Shown: in pieces, positions 44,146 to 56,700 of the stretch
Numbering within the stretch: position 1 is the first letter of the stretch
How the letters are laid out: the number at the start of each line of letters is the position of its first letter
From: Curvularia sp. ZM96
Taxonomy: Eukaryota > Ascomycota > Dothideomycetes > Pleosporales > Pleosporaceae
DNA length: 64,000 nt
Assembly: GCA_022457065.1 (NCBI GenBank)
Contig: JAJGBQ010000001.1
Coordinates: forward strand, 3,534,001 to 3,598,000
Direction: 5' to 3'
Notes under the pieces: generated by a model
Seen by the model: only the letters and a program-made list of their open reading frames with translations
Database searches by the model: none
Told to the model about the DNA's origin: nothing
Made by a program: the position numbers and the translations under genes

Positions 44146-46773
44146 ATGGCGGATTTCACGGCTTGGGTGGAGCAGAACAAAGCGCTGTGGTCGCGCGTCT
44201 ACGATGAGGTCATTCAGCCAAGTCTGGAGAAAGAGTGGAACAAGAGTGTGTATAATCTTGATACGCGTCGGCAACATCTAATAGAATTTAGGGGAAGAGA
44301 CTCATCAGCATCAGCTAAAAGAGAGTACGTATGGTGACACTCTCAGCGCGATGATTACTGATTCCTAGCAGAGGAAAAGAGCCATGAGATGCTGTTGGAA
44401 CACCTAAACAATGAGATTTTAAAGTCGGCGCGTCTTTCCAAGGAGAATTCGCAGCTGAAAGCCGAAATTCAGAGCAGGGGCAAAATGCTAGATGAAACGA
44501 AAGCCGTTGCTTCAAGTATTCCCAGCGAAGAGCACCGCCGCCTGGTCGAAGAAAATGAACGATTAAAACAGCAACTCGCCAAACACAACACAGAGGCATC
44601 ATTATTGCAAACCGAGCACAAGGTAACCAAAGATATCGAGCCGACGACACTGGAAGATGAGTGCCATGATCTTGCCCAAAAGTTCAGCGAACTGAGTAAG
44701 AAGTACAACGACGCCGCTCAACAAGTGAAGTACTTGCAGAGGAAGAATGCGACAGTGATGCAAAAGAACAAGGACATGAAAGACAGTGTACGCGCATGGC
44801 AAGAGTATGCAGATCGACAATCGGGAAAACGGACGCCCAAAGGTCAGCCTCGGATTGAAGAAGGAAAACTGCACCCATTGACAAGTCATGCTTTTCCTGA
44901 AGATCAACCCGATATTACCCCAAGCCCAGGAGCTCTACCTACACTCAGGACATCCCCAGTTCTCACTGATCCAGGACGCTCTTCTCCTGTTCCCATGATA
45001 CCGCTTCCGCGAGCTACCGAAGGAACCACGCATCAGTCGACCAGTTTAGGTCCAATCTCTAACGGACAAGATCAGTCGGCAAATGCAACTGGCAAACGCA
45101 AGCTGCGGTCACGTGCCAATGACTTGACTCCATCGCGACTTCACGATATGGGCGAGCAGTTTCAAGGAGTTCCGTTAGGCATCCAACGCGTAATCTCAGA
45201 TCACGACAACCGCCAGCAGGCTCACCCAAGTTCGAGCCAAACAACAGTGGACGAATACGGTGAGCCGTCGGCTCGGCACGAGCAAACAACGAGCATTGAG
45301 GAAGACGACGATATGCCTGAATTTGTCTCAGAGCGATCGCTGAAACGAAAGCGCAGAGAAGCTTCGAACTCCAGATTTGAGATTTATGCAGATCGATCAT
45401 CGGACGGTACGCCAGTCAGGCCATATCGTGTGAAAGAAGAACAATGCAGTAGCCCTCCAATATCTGTTTACAAGTTACTGCACCAAGAGACGACAATGGA
45501 CTTAGATGACCCTACACTCAATCTGCTGCAGACACCGCGCCACAATCGGAGGAGATTATCAATCCCTACAGCTGGCACAGAAATATCTCGTCAGCGAAGA
45601 TGTAACAGTGCGCCGCTAACACAGGACATAAAAACAGAGAAAGAGACAGAACAAGATTTGGTGCAGGATGACTTGCTAGGCTGGACTGCAGAATCGCGGG
45701 TGCTTCCAGCGGTTGAGAGTATTGAGTCTCGAGTCCTTAGTGAACCCAAAGAGCCTGCTCAAGCAGAGAACACCGCTCTAAAGGCTATCGATCCGAACAT
45801 CGTCAGCAGTGTTTCTGAGGAGCCTCCCAATAAGCGCTCAAGGCAATCAGAAGCGCGACATCGACAAAAGCATGGATTTCTATTGGAGTCTGGTGAAGAC
45901 CCACCTCCTTTAGATAACAAGCCATCACTGCCGAGCTCAGCACGAGCGCGGATCAATCAACGAGTCCGGAGTCTCCACAATCTCCAAACACCGTCAAAAA
46001 CCTCGCCAAAAACTCCACAAGTGGACTCCGTCACGGTCAAGATTGAGCAAGTCCCCACTCCCCCATCCAGCTCGTCTCGCACGATACGTACACCCGGTGC
46101 TGGGAAAAACTCGTCCAAATCATCATCTAAGCCTCGACCTGATCCACGTGAATATCCGACTCCTGACCGTCCGATCTGGACTATGAAACCGCCAGAGACA
46201 CGCTCAAGCGCTCGTAAGAGTCGTGCTTTGCAATCGAAAGAGCAAGAGCAAGGCCGTCTGCGGGAGAAGCCAATCACAGAACTTAACATTCAGGATTTCA
46301 AGCCGAACCCAGACTATAACCAGGGCTATAGCTATGCATTTTCCGAAACTGTTCGCAAGCGTGGAGATCGCATGTGCCTTCCAGGCTGTACAAACCCCCA
46401 ATGTTGTGGCTCTACCTTTCGGACTTTTGCAGAGGCTCAAGCACCTCTTAGTGCATCACAAGAAGAGGCTTTACTGGAAGACTACCTCGGCGAGGCATAC
46501 AATACCATGCAACTTACACAAATGTCTTCCGATGAACGAAAAGAGCTGGTGCTGCAGGCACGAACAAGGAAGATGGCGAAAGAGTCTGGGAAACACCGCG
46601 AAGCATACGAGCGACGAAAGACACCACCAGGCTTTTGGAGAGTTGATTTTCCTACAACTCAAGAACAACAAGAGGATCGAGAGCGTGCAAAAGAACAAGA
46701 GAAGGCGGAAATACGTGAACGATGGATGGAGGCTCAGAGAAAGGGAGGTAAATGGGTCTTCAGAGATGAGTAA
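44146..46773 (+). CDS. Sae2/CtIP/Ctp1 DNA-end resection factor
   Basis: Activator of the Mre11-Rad50-Nbs1 nuclease at double-strand breaks; nuclear. The protein is about 860 residues. The N-terminal coiled coil (about residues 60-210: HEMLLEHLNNEILKSARLSK, RRLVEENERLKQQLAKHN, KKYNDAAQQVKYLQRK) would form the tetramer. A long disordered middle with many TP/SP and PxxP sites follows. The conserved C-terminal SAE2 domain has the Cys cluster CLPGCTNPQCCG and the signature KHREAYERRKTPPGFWRVDF, equivalent to the RHR motif that contacts DNA and Mre11. The first intron is placed at 44329-44373 (45 nt); its exact acceptor is uncertain, because the nearest TAG and CAG both shift the frame and GAG|GAA is needed. 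Divergent from the F-box gene. Confidence 0.9.
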
Positions 46774-47062
46774 TACAGTAGCTTCATCCAGTAGCATTGT
46801 GACAATACCTAGCGACGGACCCCACAACACACGAACCACGGTACACTTGGAATGTAGGAGCTATAAACCAAGGTGCAACAATAGGTATTCTATGAAAATC
46901 ATAACTCCTAAAAGCGTAAAACAATACTTGTATGCTTATAAGAACGTGTTTTTCTGTCGCATTTCACTTCCACGATCAGTCTTTACATCGTCAAGCTCTA
47001 CATTGTCAGGAAAACACACCAAAGTCACAATAAAGACAGGCGCCTTGAGGCATCACGACAAT

Positions 47063-47947
47063 ATGTCTGAACCAACATACACGCGCGAACAGTTCCTCAA
47101 CTCGTGCATTACACCCGCTATTTCTTCGCCATTCATCTCGACAGAATGCTCAATCTGCCAAGAGCAATACTGTGATTCCACCGACGGCTGTGCAGTCACT
47201 TTCTCCGATGAGAAGACTTGCAATCATGTTTTCTGCAGGGCCTGTATCACCACTTGGTTAAGCGCAAAGTCTGTCAACACATGTGCTCTATGTAGGAGAG
47301 TTCTTTTCGCTCTGGAAAACCCTCCTTGGGTGTGGGACGACGATGATGACGATGACGATGACGATGACGATGAAGGAGAAGACGACGACGACGACGACGA
47401 AGACGACGAAGAATACGACGAAGACGAAGAATTGGACCCTCTGCTCAATTCTGAATCCGCGATGAGAGATCTAGCGATACTACCACTACGCATCTACACC
47501 GCGGATCGAAATTATATTCTTCCTCAACAAATCATCCTCGAAACACTTACAAGCATCTGGTATAAAACCTGGTGGTTACTATCAAGCTACCGGCGTTACG
47601 TATTCTATACGCGCAACAACTCTCTCGGGATTTATGTCTGGTTGCCACACCAAGGAAGGGTTCTTCTGCCAAAGACGATCTGCCTTATGCACACCTTGCT
47701 TTATACAGTTACTAGTGCCCTGGGCGTCGACTCCACCTGTTTGTATGGAGAGACAGAGATGGAAGTGCTACAGTGGTTGGTACAAGATATAGCGGCATGT
47801 CTAAAGGCACATATCGACGTAACCGGCGGAATAGATTGCGTGCCTGATTTTCCGCCGTGGAAGCAGAGGATCTGGGGTGAGCCCCTGCAGTGGCTTCTAG
47901 CCTCGCCTAAAGGCTCTGAGTATACGCGGGCCCCCACACCCTTATGA
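47063..47947 (+). CDS. RING-finger protein with polyaspartate tract
   Basis: Putative E3 ubiquitin ligase, 294 residues, single exon. The RING spans CSICQEQYC to CNHVFCRAC and CALCRR, a Cys3-His-Cys4 pattern with the ITTWL segment between. Immediately after it lies an Asp/Glu tract of about 30 residues encoded by GAC/GAT/GAA triplets, then a predicted helical domain (ILETLTSIWYKTWWLLSSY, LLPKTICLMHTLLYTVTSA) I do not recognise. I start it at ATG 47063 (MSEPTYTREQF); the frame continues upstream for about 280 codons through the Sae2-like gene's 3' end but that stretch is not protein-like. No transmembrane segment is certain. Confidence 0.75.
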   Translation: MSEPTYTREQFLNSCITPAISSPFISTECSICQEQYCDSTDGCAVTFSDEKTCNHVFCRACITTWLSAKSVNTCALCRRVLFALENPPWVWDDDDDDDDDDDDEGEDDDDDDEDDEEYDEDEELDPLLNSESAMRDLAILPLRIYTADRNYILPQQIILETLTSIWYKTWWLLSSYRRYVFYTRNNSLGIYVWLPHQGRVLLPKTICLMHTLLYTVTSALGVDSTCLYGETEMEVLQWLVQDIAACLKAHIDVTGGIDCVPDFPPWKQRIWGEPLQWLLASPKGSEYTRAPTPL

Positions 47948-48329
47948 AACGGAGTAAACTGAGGCATTTCAATGTATGATCTGATTCGATGGTTTCACTT
48001 GTCACATTATTTGAAGTTTGCATGGGAACGATGAGCGTATAGCTGTTGTATCTCTCAGAGATGATGATTGATTTGTACATATGAAAAAAATGAGAAAATG
48101 GGAAGAGTAGTTTGCCTGCAGTCTATGCCACGTGAAGTCTGCCATCCTGTTATACACACCAATGGGTATATAGAAACGCCAAATAAAAGACTTCCTCGCA
48201 AACCATCCTGTGAACACCATGCGCGCTTTTTTCCCTTGCTAAAGTACAAATAAAAATGTGGAGATGCAAATCGCCCAAGAAACAGAAATGTGAAATGAAC
48301 ATAGGAAAAAGGAAAAGGTCCTGAACTGT
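47948..48329. other. Intergenic, convergent gene ends
   Basis: 382 bp between the RING gene (+) and the DUF7053-like gene (-). AT-rich, with no feature recognised. Confidence 0.5.
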
Positions 48330-49857
48330 CTAGATCCTGATGCTAGCCTTTCGGTACTTCTCGTCCTTAAGCGGCACCGGTGGGCGCTCATCTTCAGAGT
48401 TGTTTTGAGAAGGCATAGCTGAGTCCTTTCGCTCGCGTCGCGGGTCGTACTTTGCGTTCGAGAGTGTCCGTTCCGGCACATACTTCGCACTCGAAAGTAA
48501 GGGTTCGGGCGTGTAGGTTGCGCTGGATAACTTCGGTTCCGGATTGTATCTCGCGCTCGATAGCGTCGGCTCGGGCGAATATGTAGTTGCAGGCAGTGTC
48601 TGGTATGTGGTAGAAGGTAATGTATACATGAATTCATCGATGGCGTCGATGGCGTCGTCAATATCGTTGAGAAGGTTTTGCTGCTTCTGCGAAGTTTCGG
48701 TAGTAGACTTGCGGTCAAAAGGTTGTTTTGGGTCGAAAGGAAAAGTAAAAGAGATTGGGCGCTCCTCGGGAGTGTAAGAAACCCTCGGTGCGTATGATAG
48801 GGGTGCCAATTCGTCTTGCGATGAATAGTGTGGTGTGCGTGGACTGAGTGGCATGGGGGAGATCGCTCGAGGTGAGGGGAGTTTCTCCCGTGGACTAGCA
48901 GGACCGAGCGATGCTGACCTCTCTCGACGCTGTGAAAAACCTCCGTCGTAGGTTGTTGCGGGTAGTAAATAGGAATTTTGCTCTGGTGCAGATGAAGAGA
49001 CCTCCTTTTCTTCTCGTACATAGGTGAACGATATGGGTCGATCGGCAAGTCTAGACGGACTTTCGACTTGATCGTTCAGTGTCGAGGATGAAGAAAAGCC
49101 AGGGGAGAGCACAGGGTCACTCTGGCTCCTGTGATGTGTGACGTAGCGTGGCGAAGGGACTTGGAGGTGAGTTGGCGAGAGCTGGTAGTCTGGTGGTGGT
49201 GCGATGAAGATGTCACCATGACCCATGCGCTCACCTGGGTCTACATTGCGGAGCGCCCGCAGTCTTTGGTTCGCAATGTTGGCTTCAAGGACATGCGCCC
49301 TTTCAACCAGCTTGTCGACTAGCTTGCCATGCGAGTCTTTGAAAGTCCTTTTTACAAAGCTCAACAGAAGTGATGAGCATGTCATCCTCACATCCTCGCG
49401 AATGTACAATCCATGCCTGGGTGTTTCGAGATCAGGCTCGACCGGTGGCCTGGGTTCACCAGGTAATCTTCCTCCCACGGTCCACTTTGACTGAATATCG
49501 AGACCTAGCGGTGCGTATACATGTGTGAATAGGCCATCGGCTGTGTCGTGAAAGCAAGCATGATACGATACTGAACCTGTCGCAAGACCACCTGGAAGAT
49601 ATGATACTTTGTCTTGTGGCCGTTAGCTTTAGAAGCAAACCCAGGGGCTAAAAAGAAGACATACCTTTGATGGTGTACCACATGGCCCAGTACTCATCTG
49701 TTGGGGCGTAGGAAGGTGGTTTGCACATGAACCGCTCTACAACCAACGGGTTAAGGTCTATCATGGCGAGATGATCATGGTACATGTCTATCACGCTCTT
49801 CCTGGCGATACCAGTCGGAAGTGGCGTAATAGTGGTGAAGACAACCGTCTTCGGCAT
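48330..49857 (-). CDS. DUF7053-like START-fold protein with disordered repeat tail
   Basis: Fungal protein of about 489 residues, two exons (about 49665-49857 and 48330-49606; 58-nt intron). The N-terminal about 170 residues resemble the fungal DUF7053 family: MPKTVVFTTITPLPTGIARK, HDHLAMIDLNPLVVERF, SYLPGGLATGSVSYHACFHD, HVYAPLGLDIQSKW and GLYIREDVRMTCS. That family is predicted to bind a lipid or other hydrophobic ligand. The rest is Ser/Pro-rich and contains four degenerate tandem repeats of about 13 residues of the form TLSSARYNPEPKL near the C-terminus. Biochemical role unknown. The start at 49857 fits the family N-terminus exactly. Confidence 0.75.
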
Positions 49858-51374
49858 CTTGTCTTTTCTGGTATAGGTGGAGTTGGTCGTATTCGGATTG
49901 ATGTTTCACGGAATTGCTTGTGAAAATATAGAATGTTTACGCGCGCGTGAGAAGATGGAGAGGGAAAAGGAAGTTGTTTGGACAGTAGAGCAGCGAAGGA
50001 AGATGTATTTGTTTCGCAGGCCACAAAAGGCCCAGCCCGAGAGTGCTGACGCGCTCTTACACGTATCAGGCTACGCTAGAGCTCAGCTTCAGATCCCCCT
50101 GCACCATCCATTTTTGCGGAAGGTTTGGGAACGACAGGACCCTCGCCAAGCTGCCGCCAACACTTCGGCAACGGCCCTCGTGCCGTTCTGGCCGCGCTGT
50201 TAGAATTTTCTCTTCTTTCGTGTGCCATCTAGGTCAGTCGGATGTGTGTTTGGCCGTTCTGTTTTCATGCACGTCTTCGAAGCCGCGTGACAAGCTCACA
50301 CTTACAACGTTCTCGAAAACACAATGCCGACAGCCTACAAACACAAATAGGGGTACTCGCCTATACGATGCCGAAGCAGAAGTTTTGGTCCGGAACGTGG
50401 TGGCGTAGTGTTGCAGATGTTTGTATCCTGGTGCAGATCCGCCGCATGTATGTTAGAGGCTAAGGCTTGCGCTAGCGTCAATGTAGCAGTTACAATGAAC
50501 TATTGAAGGGTACTCTTCGATCCAACATCACTTTACCGTGGGATATCATTTGTGTACGATTCCTTTCTATCAAGAGTATGATTCGATTTTTTGGCTCTCG
50601 TATCAACAATTATGAGTGCGAAAAGTCGTTCATAATAGACCTACTGCGCAGTGCGGAGTCCCCCAGCCGTCTTTGTCTTCAGGCACGTTACGTCTCTTTT
50701 CCGTTTCAGCAGAACTCCATCAGGCACCCACATTACATTCAGGCAGGATCGTACCATTTCCCCGCCACAGATTTGCTGCGCTGTGACAAACCAAGCGTTT
50801 GAAAACAGCATGTCAAGAGAAGTAAGGCTCGGCTTAACACCCTGATCAGGCTTTATGCCCCGCGGTCTAGACATACTTATTTCCCTAAGGCAGGCCGTTT
50901 CATCAACGTAAATGCATATGCTGTTCGTCCTCTTGCCTGTCAATTTGTTTTCCCGCACCTGTTAGTGACAAATTCCTAACGCTGTGGATAGGGAAGCATG
51001 AGTTACACAAGGGTCCTCTGCCCCAGTTGCCGATGACATATAACACTCTGTATGTAGAATAGTGTACAAGTGGCTTTGCTATCTTCTTGTCAGCATCAAA
51101 TAAGCTGGAAATCCGAATACAGAGACAGAGTAATCTAGCACCTGATGCATCACCAGATTTCATGCCTATCACGAAAAGAATCACAAATAGTCTCTCTCGG
51201 ACAGTGTAAAAGCCGCATAGATTAACAAGGGTAACATTGGAAATCAACTCAGTACTGCGCACAGCAAGGCAAGTAGTGAGCTATAATTCATTATAACACC
51301 AAGCGCCACCGCAATCATGCCCGATGATCGCTTTCCCGGTCATATACGCATCACGCCCACGGTCATACTCTCTC
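49858..51374. other. Long intergenic region
   Basis: About 1.5 kb with the DUF7053-like gene's promoter on the left and the MARVEL gene's 3' region on the right. Short ORFs are unconvincing, and no RNA gene is seen. Confidence 0.5.
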
Positions 51375-52060
51375 TTATACTCCTTGGTGCATTTTGACCT
51401 CCGCGTTACTGTTCTTTTCTCCAGCTGCGCGTCCCTTAACAACCGCAATCACACCAAACACCCATGTAACGATCCACGTAAGCCACGAGATCGCACTGAT
51501 CGCTGTGCTCGCGCGAGCTACATCGCAGACCTGTAACACATAGTCAGTCATTATTCTCTGGGACTTCTGTGTCTGCAATCCAATATAATTAGGGAAGTGA
51601 GACGTAATACGTACCATACCGAAGCAGATCCTTCCGCTCAAAAATACACCCAGTGACACGAATCCACTGAGCCAAAACAGCATGGTCATGCCCTCGATTG
51701 CCAGCAAAGCCCATTTGATCATACGTTGCTCCGCCAAGTGCGAGAACTTGCTTAGCGAGGTGAGGATCAAAGGGGCGAGGGCCAGCAGACTCCATGCTGG
51801 TGCGAAGATGAGGTAGTTGATCTCCATTGGAGAGGACTGTCGCCAGTGACTTGACCACCATGATGAGACTGTGAGGCTAGTCAGTTTCGGTGCTCCATGC
51901 GAAGATAGCAGATGATGTGAGTGCAGTAGCGCAAGAGCGGTAGGTTGGGCCTATGTGGCAGGGAATAAGAGCCAGACGTACCATAACCCATCAATCCAAG
52001 GACGACAATGGAAAGTACAGCCTGAGCGCCGCGCACAGGAAGTACCCAGTTCACTGCCAT
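51375..52060 (-). CDS. MARVEL-type four-span membrane protein
   Basis: Plasma-membrane or eisosome-type protein of 162 residues, three exons (51982-52060, 51615-51868, 51375-51530). Four hydrophobic segments: GAQAVLSIVVLGLMGYVSS, YLIFAPAWSLLALAPLILTS, MIKWALLAIEGMTMLFWLSG with FVSLGVFLSGRICF, and ISAISWLTWIVTWVFGVIAVV. This is the MARVEL layout used by Nce102-like and synaptophysin-like proteins in fungi. The C-terminus is short and charged. The charged loop after helix 1 has many Ser/Trp. Substrate or partner cannot be deduced. It could be a Nce102/Fhn1 paralogue, but length and motif are not enough to claim it. Confidence 0.82.
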
Positions 52061-53732
52061 GTTTGCTGAATGTTGTGGCCTGGTTTTCCAAGGGAATGTC
52101 GTGTCGTATGCGTGGCTAGGCTCTTGATGCCTTTGGCTTGCGATGCCGATAGAACGTGCTGTGGAATCGGCCTGTATATATTCCTTTCAGTCCCGCTCTC
52201 TTCGTCGTTCAGTGCTGATATCGTTGGCGGACGATTTTGTTCTCCCGCAGCAAATAACTTGAACGTAGGAGGATCTTCAGGGTAGGTTCAAGTAAGATTA
52301 TGGAAAAGAGGAAGCAAGCGAGAGCGAGAAAGTATAGTCAGAAAAGCCCTCGGGTAAGAAGAAAGTAAAAAGCGGGTGAGAGAGTGAAGAGAAAACTAAA
52401 GCAGGCTAGAGTTCAGAAGGTGTCAGACGAGAGAGTGACGAGAAAACAAAAAGCTTCAATCAAGAAACCCCAGGTTTCTTTCTGTCAAAGGGGAGCGGGT
52501 AAGAAAAGTAAAAAAGATCAATCTCAGGCATATAGTACTACAAGACTAAAACCCCTCCCCCACCAAAAATAACCCACTTCTTCATGCCTTTCTTCCCGAG
52601 TTGCCGTTGAGTTTGCTTTTCTTATCGCCCAGCATTGCCCACTTCGTTATCCAACGGCACTTACGCATACACAGTCATAATACCAGCCTGCGACCGGCGC
52701 TGCCTCAACGCCGTTTTCCTGCCCGATCTATGCGGAAATCGATGGGTTGACAGCCTACCCGGTCGACATCATTTGGCCACAGTTCATGCACCACCTACGT
52801 TGCAGCTTTTTGAGTGGTCAGTCGGGGTCGCAAAACCCGGTTGATCGTGTTTCAGCATGTGCTTAACTGCGAACTGGCGACCGGGATAGGCACATCTGTA
52901 ACGGTTATGCGACGAGCGGATGAGCGACGTGATTGGTTAGTGACGCTTGATTCGTCGCAGATGTAAAGATCCGCAGTTTTGCCGTGCCGAAAGAGCAGGG
53001 AGTGTGGATGCATAGAGAATGGAGGAAAGGGTGAGTATGTTCGCGTATCGCCCAGTTCGCATGCATGTGCAGCGTGTTGCGCAACTAGATTTGCACGGCA
53101 CGATCACTTGCGATTAGATCTGCCAAACATCGTTCTCGAAAAGTAAAATCGAAATACAGCAAACCATGCCCGAAATCATTATTTCTACCCTATTGTATCG
53201 TACACGTGTACATCTGTACTCATTGTATGCTCACGGATCCAATGAGCATTTCCCGCCCGGTCAACTCGGGAGAGACTGCCATGCCATCCACCTCAGCATC
53301 CTCGTATCCTGCATGTCGTCGCTCGCGTTATTCGACATGAGAATGAGCATTCCAGCATCATTAAACAGTCAGAGAACGCCATTGAGTATTCGCCGAACAC
53401 AAGGAAGCGGGTATCTGAAAAGCAATCACACGTACATGAAAAGAACAAGAACGAAAATAAATTGAAACAAAACTGGAAAAGCGTTTTAGGACTAAGTAGG
53501 GTCCACGAGTATTGCACCCATACTGTTCCAGTAACAAGTGGATAAGACGTCTATGACGGGCCGATAACGGTCGACGGTAGAGGTCAAGAAACACCAGTAT
53601 GACGGAACTAGGAACAGTGTTTGAAAAAAAAAGAGCCCAAGCAAGTTCAAACAAACATGGGAAGTCGAGGCATTTTCAGCGCAAGGACGTTTCATTGCCG
53701 TAGTCTAGCGGCAAAGAACAACCTCTCAGACT
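52061..53732. other. Long intergenic region with purine-rich tract
   Basis: About 1.7 kb. Left part: MARVEL gene promoter, including a strongly purine-rich plus strand at about 52295-52515 (pyrimidine-rich on the coding strand of the MARVEL gene) with loosely repeated GGGTAAGAA-AGTAAAAA units. Right part: EDC4-like 3' region. No gene recognised. Confidence 0.55.
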
Positions 53733-56700
53733 TCACCCGCGAGGGCTGAAGGGTGCAGCAGCTCGAGTCATCTCATTGCACTTGTTGACCAGCTGAGAGA
53801 TGGCACGCAGAAGCGGGCTGCCAGGGGTGCTCTCGTTGAGTTGAATGTATGCAGTGGTCAGGCGCTGAACGACGACATCCATGATCTTAGGGATGATATC
53901 GCGAATCTCGGCGTCCTAGGATAATGTTAGTCCGAAGAAGCTAATGAAAGAAGTGATACACTTACGGTTGGGTTGACGCTTCGGAAGACAGCATTCAGCC
54001 AGACGAGACGTTCAGGCAGGTTGCGACCGAGTGATTCGGAGACCACCGCACCGGTCGAGAGCGCGAGCAATGGGCTCACCTGGCTGAGGTAGGCAGGATC
54101 GTAGCGCGCAAAGACTTCGTCGAAGAGGGCAGCACTGCGCGGGGATTGCAGCCACTGCATAGTACCTTGCTCAAAATTGCCCTCGGACATGAGTCTATGG
54201 ATGGACTCAATCTCAAGCTCCTCTGGTGTTTTCTGTTTTGGCGGAGAGCGTGTGGCCTGCAATGTGCCCTCCGGGCGAGGAGCAACCTGAGCTGGGCGCT
54301 CTTCAATGGCCTGCTGAAGCTTGGCCAGCTGTGATTGAAGTTCAGACTGAGTTGCGGCCATAGTCCTAATTGTATCTAGGCAGGTATGCACAGTTTCGGT
54401 CAACGTAGCAATCTTAGCAGTGTCCTCGCGGCGCTGAGTACGAGCTTGACGAAGCTCTGTTGCGATTTGACGCTCGATGAGGTTGGACAGGTTCGAAATG
54501 GCAGGGTTAACTACCGATCCCGCAGCGGCAACGACCATGGCTTCAACGTTGCCCATCTTTTTCACAATCTGATCAACCAATGGCTGGACAGTTTGAGGTT
54601 GTTTGAGAGCTCGAGACACCGCATCGGCCACCTCCCTTGAGAGCTGAGGCCCCAAGGCAGACTTGAGGTTGTTGTTCAGGCCTTGTTCGACGGTAGCAGA
54701 GGTCTTCGCAAGGACTTCGGGAAGCAGAACATTACGGATGTTGTCGTCGACCATCTTTCTTATAACGCCTTCCACATTCTCGTTGAGCGTGCTGGAAACC
54801 ATGCGTAGGATTGCTTCTTGCTTAGCACCATTCGCTGCATTCAGAACGCGCTTGTCTTCGTCGAATCGCTTGTACATGACATCCAACTCGCGAGAGAAGC
54901 CCTTGCTGATCTCGGTCTGCAAAAGTTCTTCGAGCTTCTTCGAGTCTAGCTGACCAGCAGAAACAGTGGGAGCTGCTGCAGAGGCCGGTTGCTGCAAGTG
55001 CTTGTTGAGAAGTTGCTTAGCCCACTCAGGTGCGTCAGTCGCATCTGTAGCCTTGGCTTTAGACGATGCTTCGGCAGCTGGTTCAACAGGTGCAGGAGAC
55101 TTGGGCTGTGGAATCGTCTGTGCAGCTTGCGCGTACGATGGAGGATTGGCTGGAGATGGGCGAGCAACTGTGGAAGGCGTAACCGAAGGAGCCACTGATA
55201 CCTGAGATGCGGCTTCTGCAGCAGCTGTACGCTTCTTCTTTTTCTTCTCGGATTTCTCGCTACCACCGTTCATGATTGCCGCACGAGCCGCATCTTGCTT
55301 GCTCTCAACCTTGGCCAGAGTGGATGCGCGGACAGCAGCCTCTGGATTCATCGTCTGCTTAGAAACATTGCTGTTCTCCCTCTTCACAGTTTCGCGACCA
55401 GAGCGATCTGAAACAGACTTTGGTGCAGGGGTGTCTCCAGCAGTAGATGACTCGTCTGTAACGGGCTGTGGTGCCTTGAGCTGCGTGATGGTGATGATGC
55501 CTTCTTCCTCAGCCTCCTTGGGGTGGATTGGTTCACCTTCCTTCTTCCATCCGAGATCGCTTCGGCGAATGCGCAGGACGCATACTCCCTTGGAGTGCAT
55601 GACATACAGCTCAAAGAGGGCGGCGTTGTCTGGATCATCAACATCAGCGGGGCCAGCAGGCTCGTTGAGCATGTGCAGGCTTCTAATCTGGCCCTTTGGA
55701 GCGAATGAGTACTCGGTGATGCTTGTCATGATGGCCGTAGCATTGACAGGAGGTAGAGGAATCTGACCCTTGTCACCCTTGTTAGCCAAACGAGAGATGT
55801 AAGCGGCCTGACTCAAGACCGGCAGGTTGTAACGCGGGCAGGATACGTGGACGAAGAAGATTGAGTTTCTCGTGGGATGGGCAACTGCCATGATACCCGT
55901 CCGAGGATGGAAGGACACGCTGCAGATGGCGTCTGATTCGTTCTCATGAGGCAGGTGAATCTCCTGAACGGCCTTGTTGAGACCGAGATCCCACAGTTGA
56001 AAAGCGTGGTTTTGCTTCATGCCTACCATGACGTAGCGCAGCGCAATACCCTTCGTGTAAGGCTTGTCTTTGTCAAAGAAGAAGACCGACGTGGGCCATG
56101 ACTTGGCGTTCGGGGTGGTGGTGTGGAACTCGAGCAAAGTCTCGGAGACCTCTACCTGCCGAGGTGGGCTGTGAGGGTTGCCCAGATCAGGCTCAGTCAA
56201 GCTGCGGATGTCCCAGAAGCGCATGCGTCCAGCCTTATCCAACGAAACAATGATTGTGTCATCCTCGCTGAAGGTGAAGTCCTTTCCAGCCTTACCGGTG
56301 AGGATCTTCAGAGAACGCTCCTTGAGATATTTCTCAGTGTGGCAGATACGGCTCTTGGTGCGAGCGTACTCTGCGGCAACTTTAGGGAAAATGATGTGAA
56401 TCGACTTGCCCCGGCCAACAGCGAAAAACTCGGGGTGTCGTGAGGATGGCTTAGCGCGTGTCTTGAGCTGACCTCCAGATGTGTTATCATCTTGGGATGG
56501 CGACGGGGGAAGCATCAAGCCCTGGGTGTCGAGGTTTTCGCCGAACTGGTCCTCACGGGCAGGGTCAAGGGAAGTCCAGAAGACTGTACCGTTGACGCCT
56601 ATTCCAAGAATACTTTCAACACGCTCTCGGGCATCATCTGTAGAAGTGCAGAGAGCAATGTTGAAGATGCGCTCTTGGTGGTTTTCGAAGACCTGGCGGT

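Noticed and set aside
46223..47062. Upstream extension of the RING ORF (about 280 codons)
   Set aside because: It runs through the end of the Sae2-like gene in another frame and reads as low-quality, Lys/Cys/Ser-rich sequence. The RING protein most likely begins at 47063.
52384..52572. Lys/Arg-rich small ORF
   Set aside because: Product of the purine-rich tract composition; not a plausible gene.
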